Assembly: GCA_038123715.1 (NCBI GenBank)
Contig: JAYPAN010000019.1
Coordinates: forward strand, 1 to 32,833
Direction of reading: 5' to 3'
Source of the DNA: JAYPAN01 sp038123715
GTDB lineage: Bacteria > Pseudomonadota > Alphaproteobacteria > RS24
Length of the DNA: 32,833 nt
Both the position numbers and the translations under genes were made by a program. Shown one piece after another: positions 17,236 to 25,517 of the stretch. Under the pieces are notes generated by a model. It was not told where the DNA came from, did no database searches, and saw only the letters and a program-made list of their open reading frames with translations. Each line of letters begins with the position of its first letter. Position 1 is the first letter of the stretch.

Positions 17236-18432
17236 ATGAGCTATATTGGAAATCGTTTGGTGCATGATGCCGACAGTCACATTATGGAGCGCAGTGACTG
17301 TCTCGACGCCTATTTGGAAAGCCGCTTATTGACGCGCTTTCGGGACTTGCCTTTTGTCAAAGCTGCCGGGGGAGAATATGACCGGCGCGTGGACGCCGCC
17401 GCGCAAGCCGCAAGCGCGGCGGGCTATCACGAAGCAGCCGATGACAATATCATGCTACGCAAAAATCATGAGGCGATGGGCGCGACATTGCCAGCCGACA
17501 GACCGCGCGCATTGGATTTGCTTGGCGTCAGCAGCCAGCTTGTTTTCACCACTTTCTGCCTCAGCAATTTCGGTCTCGACCAAGGCGATGATATGGATTT
17601 GTGCTATGGCGCGGCGGACGCCCATAATCGCATGATGCGCGATTTTTGCAGTGTCGATAAAAGATTGCTCGATGTCGCTTATGTGCCGCTGGAAGATTTT
17701 GAGCGCAGCGCCGCCTTGGCGCAAACAGCCATTAAAAACGGAGCCAAGGCGCTTATGGTGCCGTCGCGTTGCCCGCAACAGCATGGGCCGAGCCATAGAG
17801 GGCTGTTTCCGATATGGGCAATGGCACAGGAGGCCGGTCTGCCGATATTGTTCCATGTTGGCGGTGAAGCACCGATGAATCCGGTCTATAAGGAAAACGG
17901 CCTGCCGCCCGTGCCGGATTTTCAGGGCGGTGACACAAATTTCACATCCGTCAGCTATATGCCCATCCCCAATGACGCCATGCAGGCTTTGACGACGCTT
18001 ATCATTGACGGCGTGTTTGACGCTTTTCCCAATCTGAAATGGGGGGCGATTGAACTTGGTGCCAATTGGCTGCCAGGTTGGATGCGGGCGATGGATTCCG
18101 CCGCCCATGCGTTTCACCGCAATGAGGAAAGACTGCAAAAACTTTCCGCCAAACCTTCCGAACTGGCGCGCCGGCAATTACGCGTCGCCCCCTATCCGCA
18201 TGAGGATGTCGGCTGGATTATCGCCAATTCGGGGTCGGAAATGTGTTTGTTCTCAACCGACTTCCCGCATATTGAAGGCGGGCGCGACCCGCTTAAGCGC
18301 TTTAATGCGGCGTTGGAAGGCCAGTCAAAAGACAATATAAACGGCTTTTATGCCGATAATTTTATCGATTTGATGGGCAATGGGTTGGCAGCCGAATTGC
18401 GCCGCCCGGATTTGCCATCTTTCGCCGCCTGA
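17236..18432 (+). CDS. Amidohydrolase-related (metal-dependent, ACMSD-like) protein
   Basis: A 398-residue TIM-barrel protein of the amidohydrolase-related family (PF04909 type), which contains decarboxylases and hydrolases. The N-terminal metal motif is DADSHIME (Asp13, His15). LFHVGGE supplies a later His, and the C-terminal FSTDFPHIEGG holds the expected metal Asp. GGGAGAAA precedes the ATG. Proteins of this subgroup often sit beside acyl-CoA or aromatic catabolic genes, which fits its place next to an acyl-CoA synthetase. The reaction is not predictable from sequence alone. Confidence 0.85.
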   Translation: MSYIGNRLVHDADSHIMERSDCLDAYLESRLLTRFRDLPFVKAAGGEYDRRVDAAAQAASAAGYHEAADDNIMLRKNHEAMGATLPADRPRALDLLGVSSQLVFTTFCLSNFGLDQGDDMDLCYGAADAHNRMMRDFCSVDKRLLDVAYVPLEDFERSAALAQTAIKNGAKALMVPSRCPQQHGPSHRGLFPIWAMAQEAGLPILFHVGGEAPMNPVYKENGLPPVPDFQGGDTNFTSVSYMPIPNDAMQALTTLIIDGVFDAFPNLKWGAIELGANWLPGWMRAMDSAAHAFHRNEERLQKLSAKPSELARRQLRVAPYPHEDVGWIIANSGSEMCLFSTDFPHIEGGRDPLKRFNAALEGQSKDNINGFYADNFIDLMGNGLAAELRRPDLPSFAA

Positions 18433-18446
18433 CCGGACAGGCGCAC

Positions 18447-19811
18447 ATGAGCAGGCTACCCCGCCGCGCCTTGAATCGCCTGTCGCTATCTGCGCCAATC
18501 AGTCTTTTTTTGGTCGGCCTGTTGCTGACAGGCTGTGCCGGATTAACTGTTCCGGTTTTCCGGAATATTGATAACGCCCATATTATTGACCGCACTGACT
18601 ATGCCGACCGGCTGCATGGGTTCTGGTTGGGTCAGTCCATCGCCAATTGGACGGGCCTCAGCACGGAAATGGTGAAAGTCGCGCCGCCCTTTTTCACCGA
18701 TGCCGATTGGGGCAAATGGGTGGAGCCAGCAATTTGGGGACGCTTTGTGCCGCATACCGGACGCATGGATTTTTTCCTGCCTGATGCCGATAAAGTCTGG
18801 GGGTCGGATGATGATACCGATATTGAATATATGTATCAGCATTTGCTCGAAAAAAGCGACGGGCTTATTTTGTCAGGTGCGGTCATACGAGAGGGCTGGC
18901 TGCGCCATATTTATGATGACAAAAATGCGCCCCTGTCGCGCAATAATTTCGAGCCGGAAAACTACCTCTGGGTTTCAAATCAGCGCGCGCACGACCTGAT
19001 GGTGCAGGGCATGGAGCCGCCGCAAACCAGCGCGCCGGAAAATAATCGGCTGTCCGATATGATTGACGCGCAATTGACCACTGAGGTTTTTGGCCTGTTC
19101 GCGCCGGGCCGCCCCGATATTGCACTTCGCATGGCGCATTTGCCGGTGCGGGTTTCAGCCCATGGCATGGCCGCCCATATTGCCGAGTTTTACATTGTCA
19201 TGCATGCGCTGGCTGCCATTGCCCCGCGGGAGATGAGCCTGAAAGACAAGACAAGATGGCTGGCCACGCAGGCACGCACCACTTTACCCGAAGGCAGCAC
19301 AGCCGCCGCCATGTTCGATTTTATCTGGACGCAATGCCATGCCACCGCCGAACGTGACGATTGGGAACAAGTCCGCGATATGATTTACCGGCGCTATCAG
19401 AAGACCAGCCATGATGGCTATATTTATAAGCAGGGATTTGACGCGGGCATTAACTTTGCCGCCAGTCTGGTCAGCCTGTATTTTGGCGAGGGCGACATAA
19501 AACGCACCATTCGCATTGGCACGCTAGCCGGATGGGATTCCGACAATCCAACCGCTACATGGGGTGGCCTGCTTGGCTTTATGCTGGGAAAGCAAGGTGT
19601 GGCGCGCGCTTTTGGCCGCGATGATTTGCCGATTGCTTATTGGATTGGCCGCACAAGGCGCAATTTTCCCGACCGCACCCCGGGCCAATATGGCGAGGAC
19701 AGTTTTCCGCTTATGGCCGAGCGCGGACTGACCATTATTGACCGCGTGGTGCGCCAGCATGGCGGGCAGTTAATGAATGGCCGCTGGCATATGCCGCCAC
19801 AAAGGCCATAA
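18447..19811 (+). CDS. ADP-ribosylglycohydrolase-fold lipoprotein
   Basis: A 454-residue protein with a signal peptide ending in lipobox LTGC (Cys30), so it should be a membrane-anchored, periplasm-facing lipoprotein. The mature part resembles the ADP-ribosylglycohydrolase (DraG/ARH) family. An RLHGFWLGQ segment (55-63) stands in place of the usual RxxGxxxGxxxG, the acidic metal motif is DDDTDIE (121-127), and GWDSDNPTATWGGLLG (362-377) matches the C-terminal metal motif GGDxDTxxAxxGxxxG. The acidic residues needed for two divalent ions are therefore largely present, with Asn in place of the Thr after DSD. The spacer to the amidohydrolase is only 14 bases, implying an operon. Cytoplasmic relatives remove ADP-ribose; an exported version probably acts on another N- or O-glycosidic substrate. 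Confidence 0.8.
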   Translation: MSRLPRRALNRLSLSAPISLFLVGLLLTGCAGLTVPVFRNIDNAHIIDRTDYADRLHGFWLGQSIANWTGLSTEMVKVAPPFFTDADWGKWVEPAIWGRFVPHTGRMDFFLPDADKVWGSDDDTDIEYMYQHLLEKSDGLILSGAVIREGWLRHIYDDKNAPLSRNNFEPENYLWVSNQRAHDLMVQGMEPPQTSAPENNRLSDMIDAQLTTEVFGLFAPGRPDIALRMAHLPVRVSAHGMAAHIAEFYIVMHALAAIAPREMSLKDKTRWLATQARTTLPEGSTAAAMFDFIWTQCHATAERDDWEQVRDMIYRRYQKTSHDGYIYKQGFDAGINFAASLVSLYFGEGDIKRTIRIGTLAGWDSDNPTATWGGLLGFMLGKQGVARAFGRDDLPIAYWIGRTRRNFPDRTPGQYGEDSFPLMAERGLTIIDRVVRQHGGQLMNGRWHMPPQRP

Positions 19812-19840
19812 GCTGTCCAAAAGGCAATGACAAAAAGTCA

Positions 19841-19861
19841 CGGTGGCAAAAAACGCCACCG
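19841..19861 (+). terminator. Possible terminator hairpin before the photolyase gene
   Basis: CGGTGGC (19841-19847) and GCCACCG (19855-19861) form a perfect 7-bp stem around an A-rich loop. The downstream sequence is T-rich but not a clean T run, so termination would be partial at best. It lies 30 bases after the upstream stop and 17 before the photolyase ATG. Confidence 0.4.
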
Positions 19862-19878
19862 GATTTAGATTTTGTTTC

Positions 19879-21360
19879 ATGGAGATTGTTTGGTTCAAAC
19901 GCGATTTGCGGGTGGCAGACCACAAACCGCTTAGCATGGCCGCCATGCGCGGGCCGGTCTTGCCGCTTTATATTATCGAGCCGGCAATGTGGGTGCAGCC
20001 GGACGCGGCGCGCCGTCACTTTGATTTTTTAGTTGAGTGCCTTGCCGAGCTTGACGCAGCGCTTGGCGCGCTTGGACAGCCATTGATTATCCGCGTTGGA
20101 GAGGCAGCGCAAGTGCTGGAGACATTGCACAAAGAAACCGGGTTCACCGATTTATGGTCGCATGAGGAAACCGGCAATGGCTGGAGCTATGCGCGCGACC
20201 GGCAAGTCAAGGCATGGGCGCGCGGCAGGAACGTAACATGGCGCGAAATCCGCCAGAATGGCGTGGTGCGCGGCGCCCATAATCGCAATCAATGGGCAGC
20301 GACATGGCACAGGGAAATGCTGCAAAAGCTCACATCGCCGCCAGCCGCCTTAATGCCGATATCGGCGCAAGGCGACAGTCTGCCCAATGCGAGCGCATTT
20401 GGTTTGACCGATGACAATTGCTCTGAACGGCAAAAGGGCGGACGCGAAGCAGGGCTGACCTTGCTCGACAGTTTTCTGTATAAGCGCGGCGAACATTACC
20501 GGCGACGCATGTCGTCACCTGCCACGGCGGCGCAAGCCTGTTCGCGCCTGTCGGCGCATTTTGCCTATGGCACATTATCCGTCCGCGAAGTGCTGCATGC
20601 CTGCCAGCAAAGACGGGCAGAGACATTGACCCCGGCTTGGGCCGGATCGCTGAAAGCCTTTGAAAGCCGCTTGCGCTGGCATTGCCATTTCATCCAAAAA
20701 CTTGAGGATGAACCGGAAATTGAGTTTCACAATATGCACCCGGCCTATAACGGATTGCGCGAGAAAGACTTTGAACAAAGCCGGTTCCAGGCTTGGGCGG
20801 AAGGTCAGACAGGCTATCCTTTTATTGACGCTTGCATGCGGTCATTGCAGGCGACCGGTTGGCTTAATTTTCGCATGCGCGCCATGTTGATGAGCTTTGC
20901 GTCCTATCATTTATGGCTGCATTGGCGACCAACCGCTTTGCATTTGGCGCGGTTGTTCACCGATTATGAGCCGGGTATCCATTACGCACAGGCGCAAATG
21001 CAATCTGGCACAACCGGCATTAACACGCTGCGGATATACAACCCAGTTAAGCAGAGCCGTGACCAAGACGCCAATGGGCATTTTATCCGCCAATGGGTGC
21101 CGGAAATCGCCCATTTGCCTGACCATCTTATTCATACGCCTTGGGCGGCGCCGGGCCAGCTCGATTATCCGGCGCCGATTGTTGACGAAGTGCGCGCCCG
21201 CCGCCAAGCCGCCGAGCGCATGCATGGCCTTCGCCGCAATGCCGACCATCGCGCCCTGTCAGCGCGTGTGGTGGAAAAACATGCCAGCCGGGCGCGACCA
21301 CCACGCCGCCGCGGCGCCCGCAAACCGCAAGTCAAAACCCAAATGGAAATGGATTTGTAA
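19879..21360 (+). CDS. Atypical photolyase/cryptochrome family flavoprotein
   Basis: A 493-residue protein with an N-terminal photolyase antenna domain (MEIVWFKRDLRVADHKPL) and a C-terminal FAD-binding domain: RLSAHFAYGTLS (223-234), TGYPFIDACMR (311-321), GWLNFRMRA (327-335), RIYNP (385-389) and FIRQWVPEI. Classical enzymes repair UV pyrimidine dimers with blue light. The stretch that normally reads NxGxWQW is IHYAQAQMQSGTTG (367-380), so the two Trp of the electron-transfer and substrate region appear to be absent. This pattern resembles a cyanobacterial/proteobacterial subgroup annotated only as cryptochrome/photolyase. The start at 19879 is chosen because it begins the conserved fold; a GTG at 19843 lies within the hairpin. 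A Lys/Arg-rich tail (about 470-487) may bind DNA. Confidence 0.88.
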   Translation: MEIVWFKRDLRVADHKPLSMAAMRGPVLPLYIIEPAMWVQPDAARRHFDFLVECLAELDAALGALGQPLIIRVGEAAQVLETLHKETGFTDLWSHEETGNGWSYARDRQVKAWARGRNVTWREIRQNGVVRGAHNRNQWAATWHREMLQKLTSPPAALMPISAQGDSLPNASAFGLTDDNCSERQKGGREAGLTLLDSFLYKRGEHYRRRMSSPATAAQACSRLSAHFAYGTLSVREVLHACQQRRAETLTPAWAGSLKAFESRLRWHCHFIQKLEDEPEIEFHNMHPAYNGLREKDFEQSRFQAWAEGQTGYPFIDACMRSLQATGWLNFRMRAMLMSFASYHLWLHWRPTALHLARLFTDYEPGIHYAQAQMQSGTTGINTLRIYNPVKQSRDQDANGHFIRQWVPEIAHLPDHLIHTPWAAPGQLDYPAPIVDEVRARRQAAERMHGLRRNADHRALSARVVEKHASRARPPRRRGARKPQVKTQMEMDL

Positions 21361-21458
21361 ATCGCGCGAAAAACAGGCAGTGACCCTTTAAGCGCGCGCC
21401 ATATCGCTTTAAGCTGTCATTTGCCTATTAGGAGCATATCGGGGAGGCCAATGGCAAT

Positions 21459-22955
21459 ATGAGTGAACAGGCGAATGACGAGACAGGCGGCATATCCTCC
21501 CGCCGCCTGACGGGCTTGGTGGCCGGGCCGGTTGCGGCGCTGGCTGTCGCGGTTTTCTTTCGCATTGACGGGGGCATTGACGGGGGCATTGACGCGCTGA
21601 CCCCCGCCGCCGAGCTAACCGCCGCCATTGCCGTGCTGATGGCGATTTGGTGGGCGAGCGAGGCGCTGCCGCTTGCCGTTACCGCCTTATTGCCAATCAT
21701 TCTGTTTCCCTTGGCGGGCATTATGGATATGCGCGCCACCACCGCCAGCTATGCCAATCCGATTATTTTTCTGTTTCTCGGCGGCTTTATCGTCGCGCTG
21801 GCGATTGAGCGCAGCCAGATGCATCGCCGCATTGCGCTTTTGGTATTCAAGAATCTGGGGCGCAGCGCGGCCGGTCTGGTGGGCGGCTTTATGGGCGTCG
21901 CCGCTTTGTTCAGCATGTGGATTTCCAATACATCAACCGTGCTGATGCTGTTTCCGATTGCCCTGTCAATGGGGCTGGTCTTGCGCGAAACCGTGCCGGA
22001 ACTGACCGCACAGCAATTGCGCCATTTCAAATTATCGCTTTTGCTGGGGCTGGCCTATGCGGCCTCAATTGGCGGCATGGCGACTTTGGTCGGCACACCG
22101 ACCAATGCCTTTATGGTCGGTTTTCTGGAAGCTGAATATAATGTCGCCATTGCCTTTATTGACTGGATGGCGGTTGGCGTGCCGGCGGTTGTGTTTTTGC
22201 TGCCGCTTGGCTGGCTTTTGCTCACACGGCTGGTTTTCCCCCTCTCTTTTACCGCCTCGGACGAGATAAGACAGGAATTTGCCCGCCGCTATGCCGCGCT
22301 GGGGCCGATATCAAAAGCCGAGAAACGCACCGGTCTGGTATTTTTGCTGCTGGTCTTTGGCTGGACATTGCGGCGTCAAATCAGCCAATGGACAGGGCTT
22401 GACGGGCTGAGCGATACCGGCATTGCCATGATGGCCGCTTTGCTGGCCTTTCTCATTCCCAGCGGCACAGACCGGCATGCGCTGGTGACATGGGAGGACA
22501 CGAAACGCCTGCCTTGGGGCGTGCTGCTGCTGTTTGGCGGAGGGCTGGCTTTGGCTGCCGCCCTGTCCGACACCGGGCTAACTTTATGGCTGGGGCAGCA
22601 ATTGGCACCGCTTGGCATGATGAATGCGCTGTTGCTGGTGGTGGCGTTGACGACATTGGTGATATTCCTGACCGAGCTGACCAGCAATGTTGCCACCACG
22701 GCGACTTTGCTGCCCGTCGTCGCTGCCATTGCCGTGCAATTGCAGATTGACCCGCTTTTATTTGTTGTGCCGGTGACAATGGCGGCGAGCTGCGCCTTTA
22801 TGCTGCCGGTCGCCACGCCGCCCAATGCGATTGTCTTTGGCGATGATGATGTCACCATTGCCGATATGATGCGCGCCGGTTTCCGACTCAATCTGATAGC
22901 GATTGTGCTGGTCTCGGCGCTGGCCGCTTTCTGGGTGCCGGTGGTGCTGGGCTGA
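21459..22955 (+). CDS. SLC13/DASS-family sodium-coupled di- or tricarboxylate transporter
   Basis: A 498-residue inner-membrane protein with about a dozen hydrophobic segments. It carries the two SNT-type motifs of the divalent anion:sodium symporter family: ISNTSTV (155-161) and, near residue 408, LTSNVATT. GTPTNAF and ATPPNAI are the paired re-entrant-loop signatures. Family members import succinate, malate, fumarate or citrate with sodium; some move sulfate. GGGGAGG lies 11 bases before the ATG, and a three-codon ORF (ATG 21451) ends by overlapping the start. A 12-bp tandem repeat encodes IDGGIDGGID near residues 36-45. It is 98 bases downstream of the photolyase gene. Confidence 0.9.
   Translation: MSEQANDETGGISSRRLTGLVAGPVAALAVAVFFRIDGGIDGGIDALTPAAELTAAIAVLMAIWWASEALPLAVTALLPIILFPLAGIMDMRATTASYANPIIFLFLGGFIVALAIERSQMHRRIALLVFKNLGRSAAGLVGGFMGVAALFSMWISNTSTVLMLFPIALSMGLVLRETVPELTAQQLRHFKLSLLLGLAYAASIGGMATLVGTPTNAFMVGFLEAEYNVAIAFIDWMAVGVPAVVFLLPLGWLLLTRLVFPLSFTASDEIRQEFARRYAALGPISKAEKRTGLVFLLLVFGWTLRRQISQWTGLDGLSDTGIAMMAALLAFLIPSGTDRHALVTWEDTKRLPWGVLLLFGGGLALAAALSDTGLTLWLGQQLAPLGMMNALLLVVALTTLVIFLTELTSNVATTATLLPVVAAIAVQLQIDPLLFVVPVTMAASCAFMLPVATPPNAIVFGDDDVTIADMMRAGFRLNLIAIVLVSALAAFWVPVVLG
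21563..21593. repeat. 12-bp in-frame tandem repeat within the SLC13 gene
   Basis: CATTGACGGGGG occurs twice (21563-21574 and 21575-21586), followed by CATTGAC. It adds four-residue units (IDGG) in frame near the N terminus of the transporter, before the core membrane region, so copy-number change would leave the frame intact. Confidence 0.85.
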
Positions 22956-22999
22956 GACGCCGCCCATCATTGAAATTTTACTTAAGCGTAACAAAACTG

Positions 23000-23066
23000 A
23001 GATATTTGGTCGGCATATCAGCCATGTTGGCTTTTATGCGGTTGAGTCAAAGATATTTGACGGCAT
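23000..23066. repeat. Imperfect direct repeats upstream of the porin gene
   Basis: AGATATTTG followed closely by CGGCAT occurs at 23000-23016 and again at 23051-23066, with starts 51 bases apart (about five helical turns). They lie 80-145 bases before the porin ATG in the 190-base spacer 22956-23145. They could be paired regulator sites or chance. Confidence 0.4.
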
Positions 23067-23145
23067 GGAAAGTCTGGAGTGGACGCTGGCGGTGCGAAAA
23101 CTGTCATGCGGAGCAGAAATGTAATGAGTGTTTTAGGAGAAACCC

Positions 23146-24207
23146 ATGCAAAAGTTACTTATGGGAGTGGCGGCATCCGCTGTTCTGGCATCAATGGCAC
23201 AAACCGCGCAAGCAGCCCCTATGGCTGTCACGGTCGGTGGTTATTTCAATACGGCGCTGATGGCGCAAGATTTTGACGCTGCCCCGGATGCGACCAGCCT
23301 CAACCAAGAGCAGGAAGGCGAGTTTCATGTCAAAGGCAAGCGCAAGCTGGATAATGGCATGGAATTGGGCTTTCAAATTCAGGTGGAAGCCGAAGAAAGC
23401 AGCGACCAGATTGACGAGCATTATATTTATCTGAAGGGCGATTTTGGCCGCCTGACCATTGGCGCGGAAAACTCTGCCGCCAATATGCTGACCGTCGGCT
23501 ACAATAAATATCTTGGCTATAAGCAAGCCGCCGATGACTTTCTGGTGGATTTGAAAAAAACCGGATATCTCAAAACCGAACATGCTTTTGTGACCGGTGA
23601 CGCCAATAAGATAACTTATGTATCGCCGCGCATTGCCGGGCTGCAAGCCGGTATTTCCCTGACCCCCTCGACAAAAAACCTGAAAGGCGACGCACGCGGC
23701 GTTGAAGAAAGCGGCGATGGTGTCGGTGACAATGCCATTTCGCTTGGCCTGCGTTACAAGGGCGCGTTTAACGGCGTTAAAGTCGCCGCTTCCTATGCCT
23801 CAGAAAAGGCCGAAGAAGGCGGTAGCGGGGCCGATGGTGACGGCACTTTCGAGGACAGCTCAATCGGCTTGGAAGCCAAAACCAAGGGCTTCACATTCAG
23901 CTATCTTTCCCTGACCCGCGAATCGGAAAATTGGGGCAGCACGGCCGATTATGAGAAAGATTTCTCAAATATCGCCATCAGCTACAAGCTGAACAAAAAA
24001 ACCACTATTGGCTTTGACATGCAGGATGATGAAGTAACGGCGGGTAATGGCGCCGGTGACACATATGAGCATGTGCGCTTTGGCGGTAATTACAAGCTGG
24101 CTTCGGGCATGAGCCTGACCCTGTCGCAATTGGATGCCGAAAAGACATCCGGCGGCGCGACGCAAAACTCAAGCGTCACCACGGTCGGTCTGCTGCTGAA
24201 ATTCTAG
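23146..24207 (+). CDS. Outer-membrane general porin
   Basis: A 353-residue beta-barrel porin of the Gram-negative porin (Porin_4-like) type. A signal peptide with likely cleavage after AQA (residue 23) is followed by alternating polar and hydrophobic beta strands, the GRLTIGAEN segment typical of the family near residue 100, and a C-terminal Phe (LLLKF) used for BAM recognition. Such trimeric porins let small solutes cross the outer membrane. TTAGGAG is 6 bases before the ATG. It sits directly upstream of the phosphate-uptake operon but is separated from it by a strong terminator. Whether it favours phosphate is unknown. Confidence 0.92.
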   Translation: MQKLLMGVAASAVLASMAQTAQAAPMAVTVGGYFNTALMAQDFDAAPDATSLNQEQEGEFHVKGKRKLDNGMELGFQIQVEAEESSDQIDEHYIYLKGDFGRLTIGAENSAANMLTVGYNKYLGYKQAADDFLVDLKKTGYLKTEHAFVTGDANKITYVSPRIAGLQAGISLTPSTKNLKGDARGVEESGDGVGDNAISLGLRYKGAFNGVKVAASYASEKAEEGGSGADGDGTFEDSSIGLEAKTKGFTFSYLSLTRESENWGSTADYEKDFSNIAISYKLNKKTTIGFDMQDDEVTAGNGAGDTYEHVRFGGNYKLASGMSLTLSQLDAEKTSGGATQNSSVTTVGLLLKF

Positions 24208-24247
24208 CCTTACGCTTTATCGGGGCGCGCAGCCCCACCACAGATTT

Positions 24248-24275
24248 GCCGGGGGTTCGCCCCCGGCATTTTTTT
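24248..24275 (+). terminator. Strong rho-independent terminator after the porin gene
   Basis: GCCGGGGG (24248-24255) and CCCCCGGC (24260-24267) form a perfect 8-bp stem capped by a TTCG tetraloop and followed by ATTTTTTT. A smaller GGGGC/GCCCC hairpin lies just upstream (24222-24236). Confidence 0.95.
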
Positions 24276-24344
24276 GCCAGGCTTAGAGGCCCGGCAGAAA
24301 CCCTGCACAGGCCAAAAGCCAAGAAAAAGAGAATGCTGGCAAGC

Positions 24345-24373
24345 CTGTCATAGAATTGTAATAAAACCATCAT
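24345..24373 (+). promoter_or_regulatory. Pho box (PhoB binding site) upstream of pstS
   Basis: Three heptamers with an 11-base period, CTGTCAT (24345-24351), TTGTAAT (24356-24362) and CCATCAT (24367-24373), are separated by the 4-base A-rich spacers AGAA and AAAA. The first heptamer is a perfect PhoB half-site; the other two match at 5 of 7 positions. A possible -10 box CATATT begins at 24371. The position about 75-100 bases before pstS is right for PhoB activation under phosphate limitation. Confidence 0.8.
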
Positions 24374-24446
24374 ATTGCTTTTGCGTAAGCTTGGCATTGA
24401 AAGCTCACCGGAGGCAAATGGCCGCCGGAACTTACAGGAGTTTATG

Positions 24447-25511
24447 ATGGGAAAAATTCAAACCCTATTCTTGGCGCTGGCCATTGCCTGTGTCACCGGC
24501 ACCGGCTTTATCAGCCAGGCCAATGCAAGAAACCAGATTGAGATTGTTGGATCCTCAACCGTGTTTCCGTTTGCCACAACTGTGGCCGAACGCTTCGGCC
24601 GCTCAACCAAATTCAAAACACCGGTTATCGAATCGACCGGCTCCGGCGGCGGCATGAAATTGTTTTGCGCCGGTATCGGTCTGGAACATCCCGATATCAC
24701 CAATGCATCACGCCGTATTAAGTCAAAAGAGTTCCAGAAATGTCAGGCCAATGGCATTGATTTGACGGAAATCGTTGTTGGTTTTGACGGCATTGTCGTT
24801 GCCAATGCGAAATCCGGCCCGCCATTGAAGCTGACTTTGCAGCAAATCTATCTGGCGACCGCTAAAGTGGTTCCCGACCCCAATCGGCCATGTCAGGCAA
24901 ATTGGTGCGAGCCGATTGCCAATCCGTATAAGAAATGGAGCGACATTGACGCCTCCCTGCCGGATATGAAAATTGAGATTCTTGGGCCGCCGCCAACCTC
25001 CGGCACACGCGATGCGTTTCAGGAACTGGCTATGTCAAATGGCGCAAATACCTTCCCGCATATGAAAAAGCTGAAAAAATCGGATAAGAGTCTGTGGAAA
25101 AAATTAACCCGCACCGTGCGCGAAGATGGCGCTTGGATTGATGCCGGCGAGAATGACAATCTGATGGTGTCGAAACTCAACGCCAATTCCAAAGCTGTCG
25201 GTGTGTTCGGCTTCAGCTTTCTTGACCAGAACGCTGACCGCCTGAAAGGTGCGACGGTTAATGATATTGCCCCGACTTTCGACAATATCGCCGGTGGTTC
25301 TTATAAAATCTCGCGCTCTTTGTATTTTTATATTAAACATGCCCATGTCGGCACAGTGCCGGGTATTATGGAATATGTGTCCGAATTCACCAGCGAAAAG
25401 GCATTTGGCGAAGACGGTTATCTGATTGATAAAGGTCTTATCCCGCTGCCGGCAGGGGAACGGAAAAAATATCGCAAAGATGGTAAGAATCTGACCAAAT
25501 TGGCGATGTAA
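24447..25511 (+). CDS. pstS: Periplasmic phosphate-binding protein PstS
   Basis: A 354-residue solute-binding protein of the high-affinity phosphate ABC transporter. The signal peptide ends in QANA (cleavage about 27/28). The mature part starts with IEIVGSSTVFPF (31-42), the phosphate loop with Ser/Thr. ESTGSGGGMK and TSGTRDAF are the two further ligand motifs. There is no lipobox, so it should be soluble in the periplasm. ATGs occur at 24444 and 24447; the second gives a better 6-base spacing from AGGAG (24436-24440). It is the first gene of the pst operon, behind a Pho box, and is followed by two hairpins. Confidence 0.95.
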   Translation: MGKIQTLFLALAIACVTGTGFISQANARNQIEIVGSSTVFPFATTVAERFGRSTKFKTPVIESTGSGGGMKLFCAGIGLEHPDITNASRRIKSKEFQKCQANGIDLTEIVVGFDGIVVANAKSGPPLKLTLQQIYLATAKVVPDPNRPCQANWCEPIANPYKKWSDIDASLPDMKIEILGPPPTSGTRDAFQELAMSNGANTFPHMKKLKKSDKSLWKKLTRTVREDGAWIDAGENDNLMVSKLNANSKAVGVFGFSFLDQNADRLKGATVNDIAPTFDNIAGGSYKISRSLYFYIKHAHVGTVPGIMEYVSEFTSEKAFGEDGYLIDKGLIPLPAGERKKYRKDGKNLTKLAM

Positions 25512-25517
25512 ATCTGA

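Noticed and set aside
21451..21462. Three-codon ORF overlapping the SLC13 start as an upstream peptide
   Set aside because: It is too short and too close to the Shine-Dalgarno to judge; more likely a by-product of the ATG-rich start region.
23090..23107. Possible Pho box before the porin gene (AAAACTGTCAT)
   Set aside because: Only one half matches; the upstream heptamer CGGTGCG agrees at 3 of 7 positions. The same CTGTCAT also occurs at 10547-10553 and 21414-21420 without a second half, so it is probably chance.
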